Below are positions 1 through 6,958 of a stretch of DNA of 11,018 nt, in pieces. A program made the position numbers and the translations under genes. Source of the stretch: an uncultured Slackia sp. GTDB taxonomy: Bacteria; Actinomycetota; Coriobacteriia; Coriobacteriales; Eggerthellaceae. The stretch's first letter is position 1, and every line of letters begins with the position of its first letter. The notes below the pieces were generated by a model. The model saw only the letters and a program-made list of their open reading frames with translations, was not told where the DNA came from and searched no databases. Location of the stretch: positions 1-11,018 of the forward strand of contig CALBLG010000024.1 in assembly GCA_937895975.1 (NCBI GenBank). The letters are read 5' to 3'.

Positions 1-1721
1 TATTTGTCCAGCTCGCCAGCGATATGCAGCACGGCGCGGCGGCCGAACGTGATGTTGCGGCCCATGCAGTTGCCCACGATGTAGACGGGGTAGTTTCCGG
101 AATAGAAGCTGCCCGACGTGGTACCCGCGGCATACAGGCCGGGAATTACGTTGCTTTCGGTGTCGATGACCTGCATGTATTTGTTGATGCGCAGGCCGTC
201 GAGCGTGTTCAGCAGACTGCCGCCGAACCACGCGCCATAAAACGGCGCCTGGCGGATGGCCGAAAGTCGGTAGGCTTCTTTGCCCATGTCTTCGTCTTCG
301 CCTTTGTCGTAGAGCTCGTTGTAGCGATCGATGGACGCGAGAAACTGAGCCTTGGCATCGCCTTCGAAGCCAAGCTTGTCTGCCAGCTCGTCAAGCGTGT
401 CGGCCTTCATGATGACGCCTGCCTCGATTTCTGCGGCATACGCCTCGTCGACGCTGTGTCCGTTGAGCGTGTTGCGCCATACGTTGTTCGAGCAGCCTTG
501 CGTGCGGAAACGCTGCACGTCCTCGGGCGCGTTTACATCGAACACCTCGCACCATACGCCGCCAGGGCGATGGGCCGCCGCATGGCAGATGGCGTCGTAA
601 TTCGCCGATTCGTTCGTGATGCGCTCGCCGTTGCGGTCGACCTTCAGAAACGGCATGGAGCCAACGCCGAGCTGCTGGACGTGGCCGGGGAACACGAGGT
701 TTTTGCCTTCCTGGATGTAGCCCGCGTCAACGCCGGGCTCGACGCCGCCTCGGTCGAAAATCATGGCGGCGGGGTCGGTATCCTTCGCGGCACCTACCCA
801 CATGCCGGCTTTGATGCCGGCGCCGGTGTTGTTTTGGTTGTAGTCGCACGTGGTGACGCATTTCGGCACGATGGGGTTGATTCCCTTCACCATGTCGGGG
901 TTGCCGGCGTAGCCGCCGCATGCGAGCACGATGCCTTTGCTGGCGTTGACCTGCTTGTAGCCGTTCGGCGTCTGGAAAATCGCGCCCGTTACGCGCCCGC
1001 CTTCGCCGCTCTCGCGCACGAGCTTCACCAGGTCGTGGTTGAACGAAATCTCGTAGCCGTTCTTCTCGAGGTAATCTTTGAGCAGCTCGTTGTGCGCGAT
1101 CCACGGCATTTTGGTGGGGTCGGTTGGGGTGAGGCGATGCATCTGCCAGGGAATGTAGTAGTCGGTGCCGCCCGCGCGAAAATCGCTGCCGTTTTCCTCG
1201 TCGACGGTGAACGTGAGCTCTTGGTCTTTGAAGATGTCGAGCAGCCAGTCGATGGTGCCGGCCGATTCATCGATCCAGACCTTGCTCACCTCGGAGTCGT
1301 TCTTAAACGACGCGTAGCGGTTCAGCTCGTTGAGCAGGCGGCCCTTGTTTACCTGGTGGTCGGCCGGCGTGAAACGCGAGTTGATGGCGCCGATGTCGAA
1401 GTGCGTGTCGCCCACGTGGTTCGATTTCTCGCACACAACCAAGTCGAGTCCAAGCTGGGCGGCCTGCGCCGCGGCGGGCAGCCCCGAGCAGCCGGCGCCT
1501 ACAACGAGCACCTCGCAATCGACGGTTTCTACGATGTTGCTTATCTCGGGCGCCTCGCCAAGCCATGACGGGGCGCTGCTCGATTCGTTGATTTGCTCAG
1601 GGGTCGGTTGTTCGCCGACTTTGGGTGCGCAGCCCGCAAGTCCGAATGCTGCAAGCGCGCCCGTTGCCGCCGCGCCGGCGAAGAAGCTGCGGCGCGAAAC
1701 GGCGTGAGATTCATGGTTCAT
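1..1721 (-). CDS. Tat-exported FAD-dependent reductase (fumarate reductase / FAD_binding_2 family), C-terminus cut by window edge
   Basis: Partial: 573 codons are visible with no stop before the left edge. The ATG at 1721 follows GGGAGG at 1729-1734, and the next residues form a Tat signal (SRRSFF, Arg10-Arg11) ending in the lipobox LAGC, so Cys31 is probably lipidated and the enzyme membrane-tethered outside the cell. A Rossmann dinucleotide motif, GAGCSG, lies at 75-80 with an acidic residue at Glu98. The C-terminal GLYAAGTTSG followed by NYPVYIVGNCMGR is the second FAD-contact region of this family, so only a few residues are probably missing. No CxxCH haem domain is present, so electrons must come from a partner not seen here. 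Such proteins reduce fumarate, urocanate, steroids, phenolics and other acceptors; the substrate cannot be told from sequence. It is divergent from a membrane LuxR-type regulator that is the likely controller. Confidence 0.9.
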   Translation of the reverse strand, partial: MNHESHAVSRRSFFAGAAATGALAAFGLAGCAPKVGEQPTPEQINESSSAPSWLGEAPEISNIVETVDCEVLVVGAGCSGLPAAAQAAQLGLDLVVCEKSNHVGDTHFDIGAINSRFTPADHQVNKGRLLNELNRYASFKNDSEVSKVWIDESAGTIDWLLDIFKDQELTFTVDEENGSDFRAGGTDYYIPWQMHRLTPTDPTKMPWIAHNELLKDYLEKNGYEISFNHDLVKLVRESGEGGRVTGAIFQTPNGYKQVNASKGIVLACGGYAGNPDMVKGINPIVPKCVTTCDYNQNNTGAGIKAGMWVGAAKDTDPAAMIFDRGGVEPGVDAGYIQEGKNLVFPGHVQQLGVGSMPFLKVDRNGERITNESANYDAICHAAAHRPGGVWCEVFDVNAPEDVQRFRTQGCSNNVWRNTLNGHSVDEAYAAEIEAGVIMKADTLDELADKLGFEGDAKAQFLASIDRYNELYDKGEDEDMGKEAYRLSAIRQAPFYGAWFGGSLLNTLDGLRINKYMQVIDTESNVIPGLYAAGTTSGSFYSGNYPVYIVGNCMGRNITFGRRAVLHIAGELDK

Positions 1722-1806
1722 CGTGTGTCCTCCCTTATGCATCCCGCATGATGCGGCTTATGTGATGGCGTGTGCTATGCTACGGTTGTTTTTCGGGCCG
1801 CCCATC

Positions 1807-1857
1807 ACCCAGGCTTGGGGTTGTTGGGTGTATCGGGCGATATCACCAAACTTGGGT
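1807..1857. promoter_or_regulatory. Divergent intergenic region with two related dyads, candidate LuxR-family operators
   Basis: The 158 bases between the divergent flavoprotein and regulator genes contain two imperfect dyads of ACC-N-GGT shape: ACCCAGGCTTGGGGT at 1807-1821 and ACCAAACTTGGGT at 1845-1857, starting 38 bases apart. NarL/LuxR-type regulators commonly bind short dyads of this size, and the adjacent regulator is the natural candidate to bind them. No convincing -35/-10 pair was identified for either gene, so placement relative to the promoters is unknown. Assignment as operators is inference. Confidence 0.35.
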
Positions 1858-1879
1858 TATGCATTGTTGAACAGGGGAA

Positions 1880-3307
1880 ATGGTCGTGATTGAAAAGCGG
1901 GCGGCCTTAGGGGCGCATTTGGGCGCCGTGCGGGTCGCGGCATGTTTGGCATTGTGCGCGTATTCGGGATGGATGACGAATGAGGCGGCGTTCGCCTATG
2001 TCGCCCCGACGTTTCCGCCTGCGCGTGATGCCGCGATGCTCGCGAGCGCTTTTGTGTGGGCGCTGTCGGCGGCCGCTGCGTACTACGCGCCGAGGTTGCT
2101 TTCAAGGCGCGTCTGGCTTGCGGGCTCGGTCGCCATGCTGCTCGGGGCTTGTCTCGCGGCTTTTGTCGGCGCCGTCGGCGTATCCCCGCTGCTTGCGTGT
2201 GCGTTCTGCGTCTTGTATTCCGCTTCGTTCATCTTTCCGCAAATGATGGTCGTGGCGGGCTTGTCTCTTCTCGAGACGAACAAGCATCGCCTTGCGTGCA
2301 TCGCGGCGGCGCTGGTCGCCGCCTCGCTCGCGCGCTGCCTGCCGGCCGTTTCGAGCGTTGTGGGCGGGGCGGCTCTCCATGTCGCGATTTTCGCGGTTGT
2401 CGTTGCCTTGATGTGGCGGCAATGCGGGGCCATGCTTGACAAGGTGTCTTCGGGCGCGCTCGCGGCCGATCTGCAGGCGCAGTCGCCGCGGTCGTTTCTT
2501 GCACCGATGCACGCTTTGTTTTCGTGCGTTTTCCTCGTCGCCGCGATTTCCAGCTTCGGGTCGATGCTCGCTCTCGACGGCCAAAGCGCTTCGTGGTCGT
2601 ATGCGGTGAATGCGTGCGTTGTCGTTGTCGCGTTTGCGTGCGCGTTCAAGAACAAGGCGTCCGAGGACGCGCTGTTCTCGTTCGTGTATTTGGGCTTGCT
2701 GGGCGGGCTTTTATTGGTGCCGTTTGTCCAGACGGGCGTTTTGCCGCTCGCGCGCGCGGCCATAGGTGCTTGCTCGGTGTGCTTTTCCATGCTGTATTGG
2801 CTGGTGATTTCGTCGGTGGGGGCTCGCAACCCGTTTGCCCTTATACCGACGCTTGGTATCGCGTCGTGCGCCGAATCGCTGGGCGTCGCGGTTGGAGCCG
2901 TTTTGGCGTCGGTGGCGCTGGGGATTTCCGATTCCGCGGCCATGGGTCTGCTTTCTGCGGGAGCCGCGTTTACCATTGCCGCGTTCATCTGGGTTTTCTT
3001 CAAAAGATTCAGCTTTACCGAAACCGTGCGCGGCGTTGAGCCTACGCGTGAGATAACGCCGTCGACCGAAGCCGACGGCGGTTTGCTCGACCAACGAAGC
3101 GGGCGTGTGGCGGCGCGCTGCGGCCTGACTGACCGCGAGGGCGAGATTCTTGGGTATTTGGCACACGGCCGAAACACGCGCTACATCCAAGAGAAGCTGG
3201 TCATTTCGCCGAATACGGTGCGCACGCATATCAAGCACATTTACCAAAAGCTTGGCGTGCATTCGCAACAAGAGTTGATCGACGTCGTGAGCGCAGAGGA
3301 TTTGTGA
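1880..3307 (+). CDS. Membrane-integral LuxR-family transcriptional regulator (about 12 TM segments plus C-terminal HTH)
   Basis: A 475-residue protein whose first ~375 residues are strongly hydrophobic and resolve by eye into about twelve membrane-spanning stretches, resembling a transporter-like sensor. A hydrophilic linker follows, then a LuxR-type helix-turn-helix at about 416-475, beginning LTDREGEILG and including the recognition region SPNTVRTHIKHIYQKLGV. This architecture is common in Eggerthellaceae, usually beside a reductase it is thought to control, which fits the divergent flavoprotein here. The ligand is unknown. Start choice: the ATG at 1880 is directly abutted by AGGGG (1873-1877), a very short spacing; the in-frame GTG at 1886 gives a normal 8-base spacing and may be the real start, giving 473 residues. 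The membrane part contains about fourteen cysteines. No phosphoacceptor receiver domain is present, so the signal is probably sensed by the membrane domain itself. Confidence 0.85.
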   Translation: MVVIEKRAALGAHLGAVRVAACLALCAYSGWMTNEAAFAYVAPTFPPARDAAMLASAFVWALSAAAAYYAPRLLSRRVWLAGSVAMLLGACLAAFVGAVGVSPLLACAFCVLYSASFIFPQMMVVAGLSLLETNKHRLACIAAALVAASLARCLPAVSSVVGGAALHVAIFAVVVALMWRQCGAMLDKVSSGALAADLQAQSPRSFLAPMHALFSCVFLVAAISSFGSMLALDGQSASWSYAVNACVVVVAFACAFKNKASEDALFSFVYLGLLGGLLLVPFVQTGVLPLARAAIGACSVCFSMLYWLVISSVGARNPFALIPTLGIASCAESLGVAVGAVLASVALGISDSAAMGLLSAGAAFTIAAFIWVFFKRFSFTETVRGVEPTREITPSTEADGGLLDQRSGRVAARCGLTDREGEILGYLAHGRNTRYIQEKLVISPNTVRTHIKHIYQKLGVHSQQELIDVVSAEDL

Positions 3308-3542
3308 GTTTCGCCTCACGAAATGCTCGCCGGCATTTTGCCGTCGATTCGCTCCGGCATTTCTGATTGGCTTCATGGGCAAGGTGCGCGAAGCGGCGCT
3401 GGCAGGGCGAATACGAGGCGTTCTACCAGAATTGGATGAACGGCCCCGCATCAAAAACTACTAAAAGGCGCCGCGTGGCAGGAAACGCCGTGTAATCGCC
3501 AGAGCCGACTATTTGCGTGAACTCCTTTCGTAGTCGAGGTTT

Positions 3543-3560
3543 TTGCTGGCATGCCAGCAA
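3543..3560. repeat. Perfect 18-base palindrome
   Basis: TTGCTGGCATGCCAGCAA is identical to its own reverse complement, with no spacer at the centre. It lies about 200 bases upstream of the modD start. It lacks a T-tract on either strand and has no loop, so it does not look like a terminator; a dimeric regulator site or a recombination remnant is more likely. Confidence 0.6.
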
Positions 3561-3627
3561 GTAATTTGCCGGCCCTTGGCGCTTTGCCCGCTTTGCCGTC
3601 GAGCGAAAAGCATAGGACAATGATGGG

Positions 3628-3655
3628 TTGAACGGCGCTCGACGTTGGTTATCCT
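3628..3655 (+). promoter_or_regulatory. Weak sigma-70-like promoter candidate for modD
   Basis: TTGAAC at 3628-3633 and TATCCT at 3650-3655 are separated by 16 bases, about 100 bases upstream of the modD start codon. Each matches the consensus in only four positions, so this is a tentative call. Confidence 0.2.
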
Positions 3656-3758
3656 TAAACGAGAATAGCCGTTATGTAGAAGCCGGTGCTGAGCGATCGC
3701 CACGCCGCTAAACGCCGGCGCTTATTAACTTGTAAAAGCTGCATCGAAGGGGCGAACC

Positions 3759-4628
3759 ATGCTGCGCATACCCGATTCCCGAATCGAATATTTTATTGGC
3801 GAGGACGTTCCGTATATCGATCTTACGTGCGAGGTGCTCGGCATGGGCGCGGCGCGCGGCGAGGCGGAATTCTTTACGCGCGAGGCGTGCGTGCTGGCTG
3901 GCGTGTCGATTGCTGCGCGCATCGCCGAACAGCTCGGTTGCGAAGCGGTGCGCCCTCGCTGCCGCGTCGACGGCGACCGCCTTGAAGCTGGTGAAGCATT
4001 CTTCGCGCTGCGTGGCTCGGCGGCTGATTTGCATGCGGCGTGGAAGGTGTGCCTGAACGTGTTCGACCATCTGTCGGCCGTGGCCACGAAAACGCGCGCG
4101 ATGGTCGATGCGGCTCACTCAACAAATCCTCGATGCGAGGTGCTCACGACGCGCAAAAGTATGCCCGGTGTGAAAGACCTGCTCACAAGCGCGGTTATGG
4201 CGGGCGGCGCGTTCCCGCATCGCTTGGGGCTTTCCGAAACCGTGCTCGTGTTCGAGCAGCACCTGGAGTTCATGGGAGGTTTCGACGCATTCATCGAGCA
4301 CCTTCCGGAAATCAAAGCACGTTGCATCGAGAAGAAGCTGTTCGTTGAGGCGAGCGCCGAGCAGGCCCGTGCGCTTGCCCGCCAAAGCGCGACTGGACAG
4401 GGGGTCGACGGCATCCAGCTCGACAAAATTCCCGTTAGCGAGCTCGCCGCGCTTGTGTCCGATCTGCGCGAGGCAGACCCGCGGCTCACGCTCATAGCGG
4501 CGGGCGGCATCAATCCCGAAAACGCCGGCGCCTATGCGGCGACCGGAGTCGACGGCCTTGCCACCACCGCGCCATTTTCCGCCAAGCCGCTCGACATGAG
4601 TGCTCGTATGCGGCAGGTCGTCCAATAG
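3759..4628 (+). CDS. modD: ModD, quinolinate phosphoribosyltransferase-like molybdenum-associated protein
   Basis: A 289-residue protein of the usual ModD length. It opens with IPDSRIEYFIGEDVPYIDLT, the typical ModD start, and carries the type II phosphoribosyltransferase pattern of NadC: TTRKSMPG at 130-137, HRLGLSE at 154-160, FVEAS at 195-199, GIQLDK at 218-223 and AAGGIN at 247-252. ModD proteins usually sit with modABC molybdate transport genes; their reaction is not established, and NadC-type quinolinate decarboxylation is only a structural analogy. The ATG at 3759 follows AAGGGG (3747-3752) with 6-base spacing. Here the gene stands alone between a regulator and nrfA, with no modABC in the window, but the molybdoenzyme gene napA lies 5 kb downstream. 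NadC is the main alternative; the divergence in the GIQLDK segment and the N-terminus favour ModD. Confidence 0.8.
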   Translation: MLRIPDSRIEYFIGEDVPYIDLTCEVLGMGAARGEAEFFTREACVLAGVSIAARIAEQLGCEAVRPRCRVDGDRLEAGEAFFALRGSAADLHAAWKVCLNVFDHLSAVATKTRAMVDAAHSTNPRCEVLTTRKSMPGVKDLLTSAVMAGGAFPHRLGLSETVLVFEQHLEFMGGFDAFIEHLPEIKARCIEKKLFVEASAEQARALARQSATGQGVDGIQLDKIPVSELAALVSDLREADPRLTLIAAGGINPENAGAYAATGVDGLATTAPFSAKPLDMSARMRQVVQ

Positions 4629-4940
4629 GTTCGTCTTCCGTCTTATCGCTTGCTCATTCTGCGTGTGCAAGAAAAATTGAGTTGTGCGTGATTGGAAAGG
4701 AAAAATGCCGCTAAAGCTCCCGTTCCCGCCATATTTCGCATCGTAATTCGGCCCCGATTGAGCGTCTGGCCTATTTCGGCAGCGTCGCATCGAACATAAC
4801 TCGAGTTTTCTTGCAAAGCGGGCGATTGTCGATGCGCAATCGCGCATAGCGCGCATTTTCTTGCATCTTCGCCCTTGTCCGCCATGGCGTTTGCGGCGCC
4901 TGGACGGCCGCCTCATTCTTTCCGATGCGCTGCGGCCCAA
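4629..4940. other. Intergenic stretch between modD and the nrfA promoter, no gene seen
   Basis: An open frame on the plus strand runs through from 4875 into nrfA, but it has no ribosome binding site and is interrupted in function by the nrfA promoter motifs, so it is not coding here. The sequence contains GC-poor patches near 4660-4710 and a hairpin cluster near 4822-4859, listed separately. No nrfH or other small haem protein gene is present. Confidence 0.6.
4832..4859 (+). terminator. Possible terminator hairpin upstream of nrfA
   Basis: ATGCGC (4832-4837) pairs with GCGCAT at 4842-4847 across a 4-base loop, and a second GCGCAT at 4851-4856 is followed directly by TTT. An overlapping GCGATTG / CAATCGC pair (4822-4828 / 4837-4843) offers an alternative fold. 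It lies about 200 bases after modD, could isolate modD transcription from nrfA, and is weak as an intrinsic terminator. Confidence 0.3.
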
Positions 4941-5019
4941 ACGTCCCCATATTCGAAAATTGTCCCCAAGAAAACGTTGGGAAGCGTCCCTTTGGTGGGT
5001 ACGCTTTCCAACGTATATT
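4938..5019 (+). promoter_or_regulatory. nrfA promoter with repeated GTCCC motifs
   Basis: Three plus-strand GTCCC motifs precede nrfA: AAACGTCCCC (4938-4947), AAATTGTCCCC (4957-4967) and GAAGCGTCCCT (4981-4991). A -10-like TATATT follows at 5014-5019, exactly 22 bases after the last motif, with a weak -35 TTGGTG at 4992-4997. If this -10 is used, the last motif covers about -40 to -35 and the middle one about -64 to -59, the placement expected for an activator touching the polymerase. The last two motifs and the -10 match in spacing the region before napG. The assignment as activator sites is inference. Confidence 0.5.
4974..5014. repeat. 14-base inverted repeat overlapping the nrfA promoter
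   Basis: ACGTTGGGAAGCGT (4974-4987) is followed after 13 bases by ACGCTTTCCAACGT (5001-5014). Thirteen of fourteen positions pair, and the other is a G-U wobble if transcribed. The dyad is centred on the putative -35 and its right arm touches the -10, so it could be an operator for a dimeric regulator. It is not followed by a T-run on the plus strand beyond TATATTTT, so termination is less likely. Confidence 0.6.
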
Positions 5020-5084
5020 TTCCCCAGAGGGAATGGCTGGGAGGACCCGCATTCCCGAAGCAATCGAAGGGAAGGGGGAATCCC

Positions 5085-6392
5085 ATGAGGAAAATCGAGA
5101 CGCCGCACGGCAAAGCCAAGTGCGCGAACGGCAAAACCAAGGTTACCATGTGGGGTGCAGGCGTCGCATCGTTTGCGCTGGTCGTAGGTTTGGTTGCATG
5201 TGCACCAGCCGCAACCGAGAAAACCGAGGTCTCGGCTTCGCCGAATGCCGCGGCGAAACACGCGACGCCCGAGGCTGACGAATACGGCGTGGTGACGGCC
5301 GAAGCTTGGAAAGACATCTATCCGAACGAATACGCCAGCTATATGGCCAACGAGTCGAATTCGCCCGATTCCGGCAAGAAGAACTATCTGGAAACGTACC
5401 CGGCGCTCAACACCATGTACAAAGGCTACGCGTTCTCGCTCGACTACGACCAGGCCTCAAGCCACCTGTACACGCTCGACTCCGTGAAAGACACGCTGCG
5501 CACGCAGAAAAAAGAGCAGCTCGCGAACTGCATCACCTGCAAAACGCCGCAGTTCACGGCGCTGGTGAATTCCGAGGGCGATAGCGTGTACGCCGAGAAG
5601 TTCAACGACATGATCGACGAGTTCGATGAACCCATCAGCTGCTACAACTGCCACGAGAACGATCCGAAGTCCAACACCGTGGCGAGCAAGTTTTTCTTCG
5701 ACTCGCTGGGCCCCGACGCCGATAGCATTCCGAAAGACGCCCAGGTCTGCGGCCAATGCCACAACGAGTACTATTTCAACAGCGAGACGAAGGTGCCCAC
5801 GAACCCGTATTCCGGCCGCGAGCAAATGACGCCCGACGCCATTCTGGCCTACTACGACGCCATGGGCTTCGCCGATTGGAAGTACCCGGGCACTGACACG
5901 CCCATGATCAAGGTTCAGCACCCCGAGTTTGAGACGAACTATGGTGGCTCGGGTTCGTACATGACGAACCTCGGCTATACCTGCGCTGATTGCCACATGG
6001 GCAAATCGACTGCGGAAGACGGCACGGTCTACGTGAGCCACGAATGGAAGAGCCCGCTTGAAAATGAAGACCTGCTGGCCAACGATTGCTCGAATTGTCA
6101 CAGCGACCTGAAGACCGAAGTCGCCGAGATCCAGTCGCACCAGGAAGAGCGCGTGCAGGCCATCTCGAAGAAGATCGAGCAGCTGGCCAATACCATGACC
6201 GACCAGGTCGCGGCTGGCACGCTGACCGGCGACAAGCTGGCGCAGTGCCAGAAGCTGCACCGCAATGCGCAGTTCTACTGGGATTTCGTGATGGTCGAAA
6301 ACGGTGACGGCGCGCACAACTCGCAGCTGTCCGACAACACGCTCGACAAGTCCGAGAAAGCCGTCGACGAGGCGCTGGCACTGCTTGCCTAG
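5085..6392 (+). CDS. nrfA: NrfA, pentahaem cytochrome c nitrite reductase (ammonia-forming), predicted lipoprotein
   Basis: This enzyme reduces nitrite to ammonium with six electrons outside the membrane. The 435-residue product carries the NrfA hallmark of one CxxCK and four CxxCH haem sites: CITCK 149-153 (active-site haem with Lys153), CYNCH 186-190, CGQCH 222-226, CADCH 300-304 and CSNCH 335-339. Other active-site and calcium residues known from E. coli NrfA are visible: Arg139, Glu228-Tyr229 in QCHNEYYF, and Lys276, Gln278 and His279 in KVQH. A hydrophobic N-terminus ends in LVAC, so Cys39 is probably lipidated, replacing the soluble periplasmic form of Proteobacteria. The ATG at 5085 was chosen for the purine-rich site at 5069-5078. 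The loop before the CxxCK site is shorter than in E. coli, and the usual RGH segment before it reads SSH. No nrfH is adjacent in the window. Confidence 0.95.
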   Translation: MRKIETPHGKAKCANGKTKVTMWGAGVASFALVVGLVACAPAATEKTEVSASPNAAAKHATPEADEYGVVTAEAWKDIYPNEYASYMANESNSPDSGKKNYLETYPALNTMYKGYAFSLDYDQASSHLYTLDSVKDTLRTQKKEQLANCITCKTPQFTALVNSEGDSVYAEKFNDMIDEFDEPISCYNCHENDPKSNTVASKFFFDSLGPDADSIPKDAQVCGQCHNEYYFNSETKVPTNPYSGREQMTPDAILAYYDAMGFADWKYPGTDTPMIKVQHPEFETNYGGSGSYMTNLGYTCADCHMGKSTAEDGTVYVSHEWKSPLENEDLLANDCSNCHSDLKTEVAEIQSHQEERVQAISKKIEQLANTMTDQVAAGTLTGDKLAQCQKLHRNAQFYWDFVMVENGDGAHNSQLSDNTLDKSEKAVDEALALLA

Positions 6393-6509
6393 GGATTTCG
6401 TTCGGTTGCTAGTTTGACTGGGCGGCCGATTGGCGCGCGGCTAATCGACAAATGCCCGATTTAACATCCGACCGAATTTCCAAGATAAACCGAAAAAAGC
6501 CCTCCCTTG

Positions 6510-6538
6510 AAAGGCCGCGAAGCGATTCGCGGCCTTTT
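6510..6538 (+). terminator. Strong Rho-independent terminator after nrfA
   Basis: A 12-base perfect stem, AAAGGCCGCGAA (6510-6521) and TTCGCGGCCTTT (6526-6537), closes a GCGA loop and ends in a T-run. It lies 118 bases after the nrfA stop and suggests nrfA is transcribed alone or as the last gene. The flanking A and T runs would let it work weakly from the other strand as well. Confidence 0.85.
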
Positions 6539-6958
6539 CGCACCCTGCGAGTGCTTGTCGCATAGCCGCCGCAAAAGAAGCGCGAAGTGCGTGCCCCGTT
6601 TTGAAATGCGACGCCAAATGCCATCAAGGAAAGCATGGTGCGGGCTTTTGTTCGGCCGCGCCAGGTCTTCGGTCTTTACTTTTGGTGGAGGGTACGCGCT
6701 TCGAGTGTTTTTGTGCGAAGGAGATTGTTTTGGCTAGAGGGCAGACGACCATCCGGAGGCGTTCGATCGGCGGTCCCTCGGGGTTCGCCCGTATCGTAGG
6801 CAATGCGCCGAACGCTCGCCACCGAGATCCATTGGCGGCTTATCTCAACGGTAATGGATGAGCCGATTCTGCAGGCAGCGGCTCACCGCAGACGATGGGT
6901 GGGCCCGCATACGGGTGGGTTTTGTCGTTTCGAACCTGCGAGAAAAGGATTGAAAATT
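6539..6958. other. Intergenic stretch without a confident gene
   Basis: About 420 bases between the nrfA terminator and the fold-back element. Only one short candidate reading frame has a ribosome binding site (listed separately). A 7-base inverted repeat, ATCCATT (6827-6833) with AATGGAT (6853-6859), and a small CCCG / CGGG hairpin near 6905-6916 are visible. No recognisable gene remnant, tRNA or riboswitch was found. Confidence 0.5.
6730..6861 (+). CDS. Possible small basic protein of 43 residues with TTG start
   Basis: AAGGAG at 6718-6723 sits 6 bases before a TTG codon that opens a 43-codon frame ending in TGA at 6861. The product would be basic (starting MARGQTTIRRRS) and resembles nothing recognised. 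Codon use includes AGA, AGG, GTA and CGA, unlike the GC-rich neighbouring genes, which argues against a conserved coding sequence. It is listed because of the well-placed ribosome binding site only. Confidence 0.18.
   Translation: MARGQTTIRRRSIGGPSGFARIVGNAPNARHRDPLAAYLNGNG

Larger units (their letters stand above)
3308..3758. other. Intergenic region of 451 bases, no convincing gene
   Basis: No start codon with a ribosome binding site and a credible protein was found on either strand. Near 3320-3365 the octamer CGGCATTT occurs twice, the first copy inside a weak stem (AAATGC / GCATTT) that might help end transcription of the regulator gene. A short plus-strand stretch around 3395-3490 reads WQGEYEAFYQNWMNG-like in one frame and could be a decayed gene end, but this is not supported by anything else. 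The region also holds an 18-base palindrome and a possible modD promoter, listed separately. Confidence 0.5.

Noticed and set aside
24..1568. Long plus-strand open frame of 514 codons
   Set aside because: It lies opposite the flavoprotein, whose Tat signal, FAD motifs and ribosome binding site are clear; the plus-strand translation has no recognisable features.
2083..3177. Minus-strand open frame of 364 codons
   Set aside because: It is antisense to the LuxR-type regulator and has low-complexity composition typical of a GC-rich shadow frame.
3375..3464. 29-codon frame after the LuxR-type gene
   Set aside because: No ribosome binding site and no recognisable sequence; too short to support.
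3423..3620. 65-codon minus-strand frame in the gap before modD
   Set aside because: No family recognised and no ribosome binding site; it could be part of a decayed repeat but nothing confirms it.
4875..5084. 70-residue N-terminal extension of NrfA
   Set aside because: It would translate through the promoter motifs and dyad, and the ATG at 5085 has a strong ribosome binding site directly before a normal lipoprotein signal.
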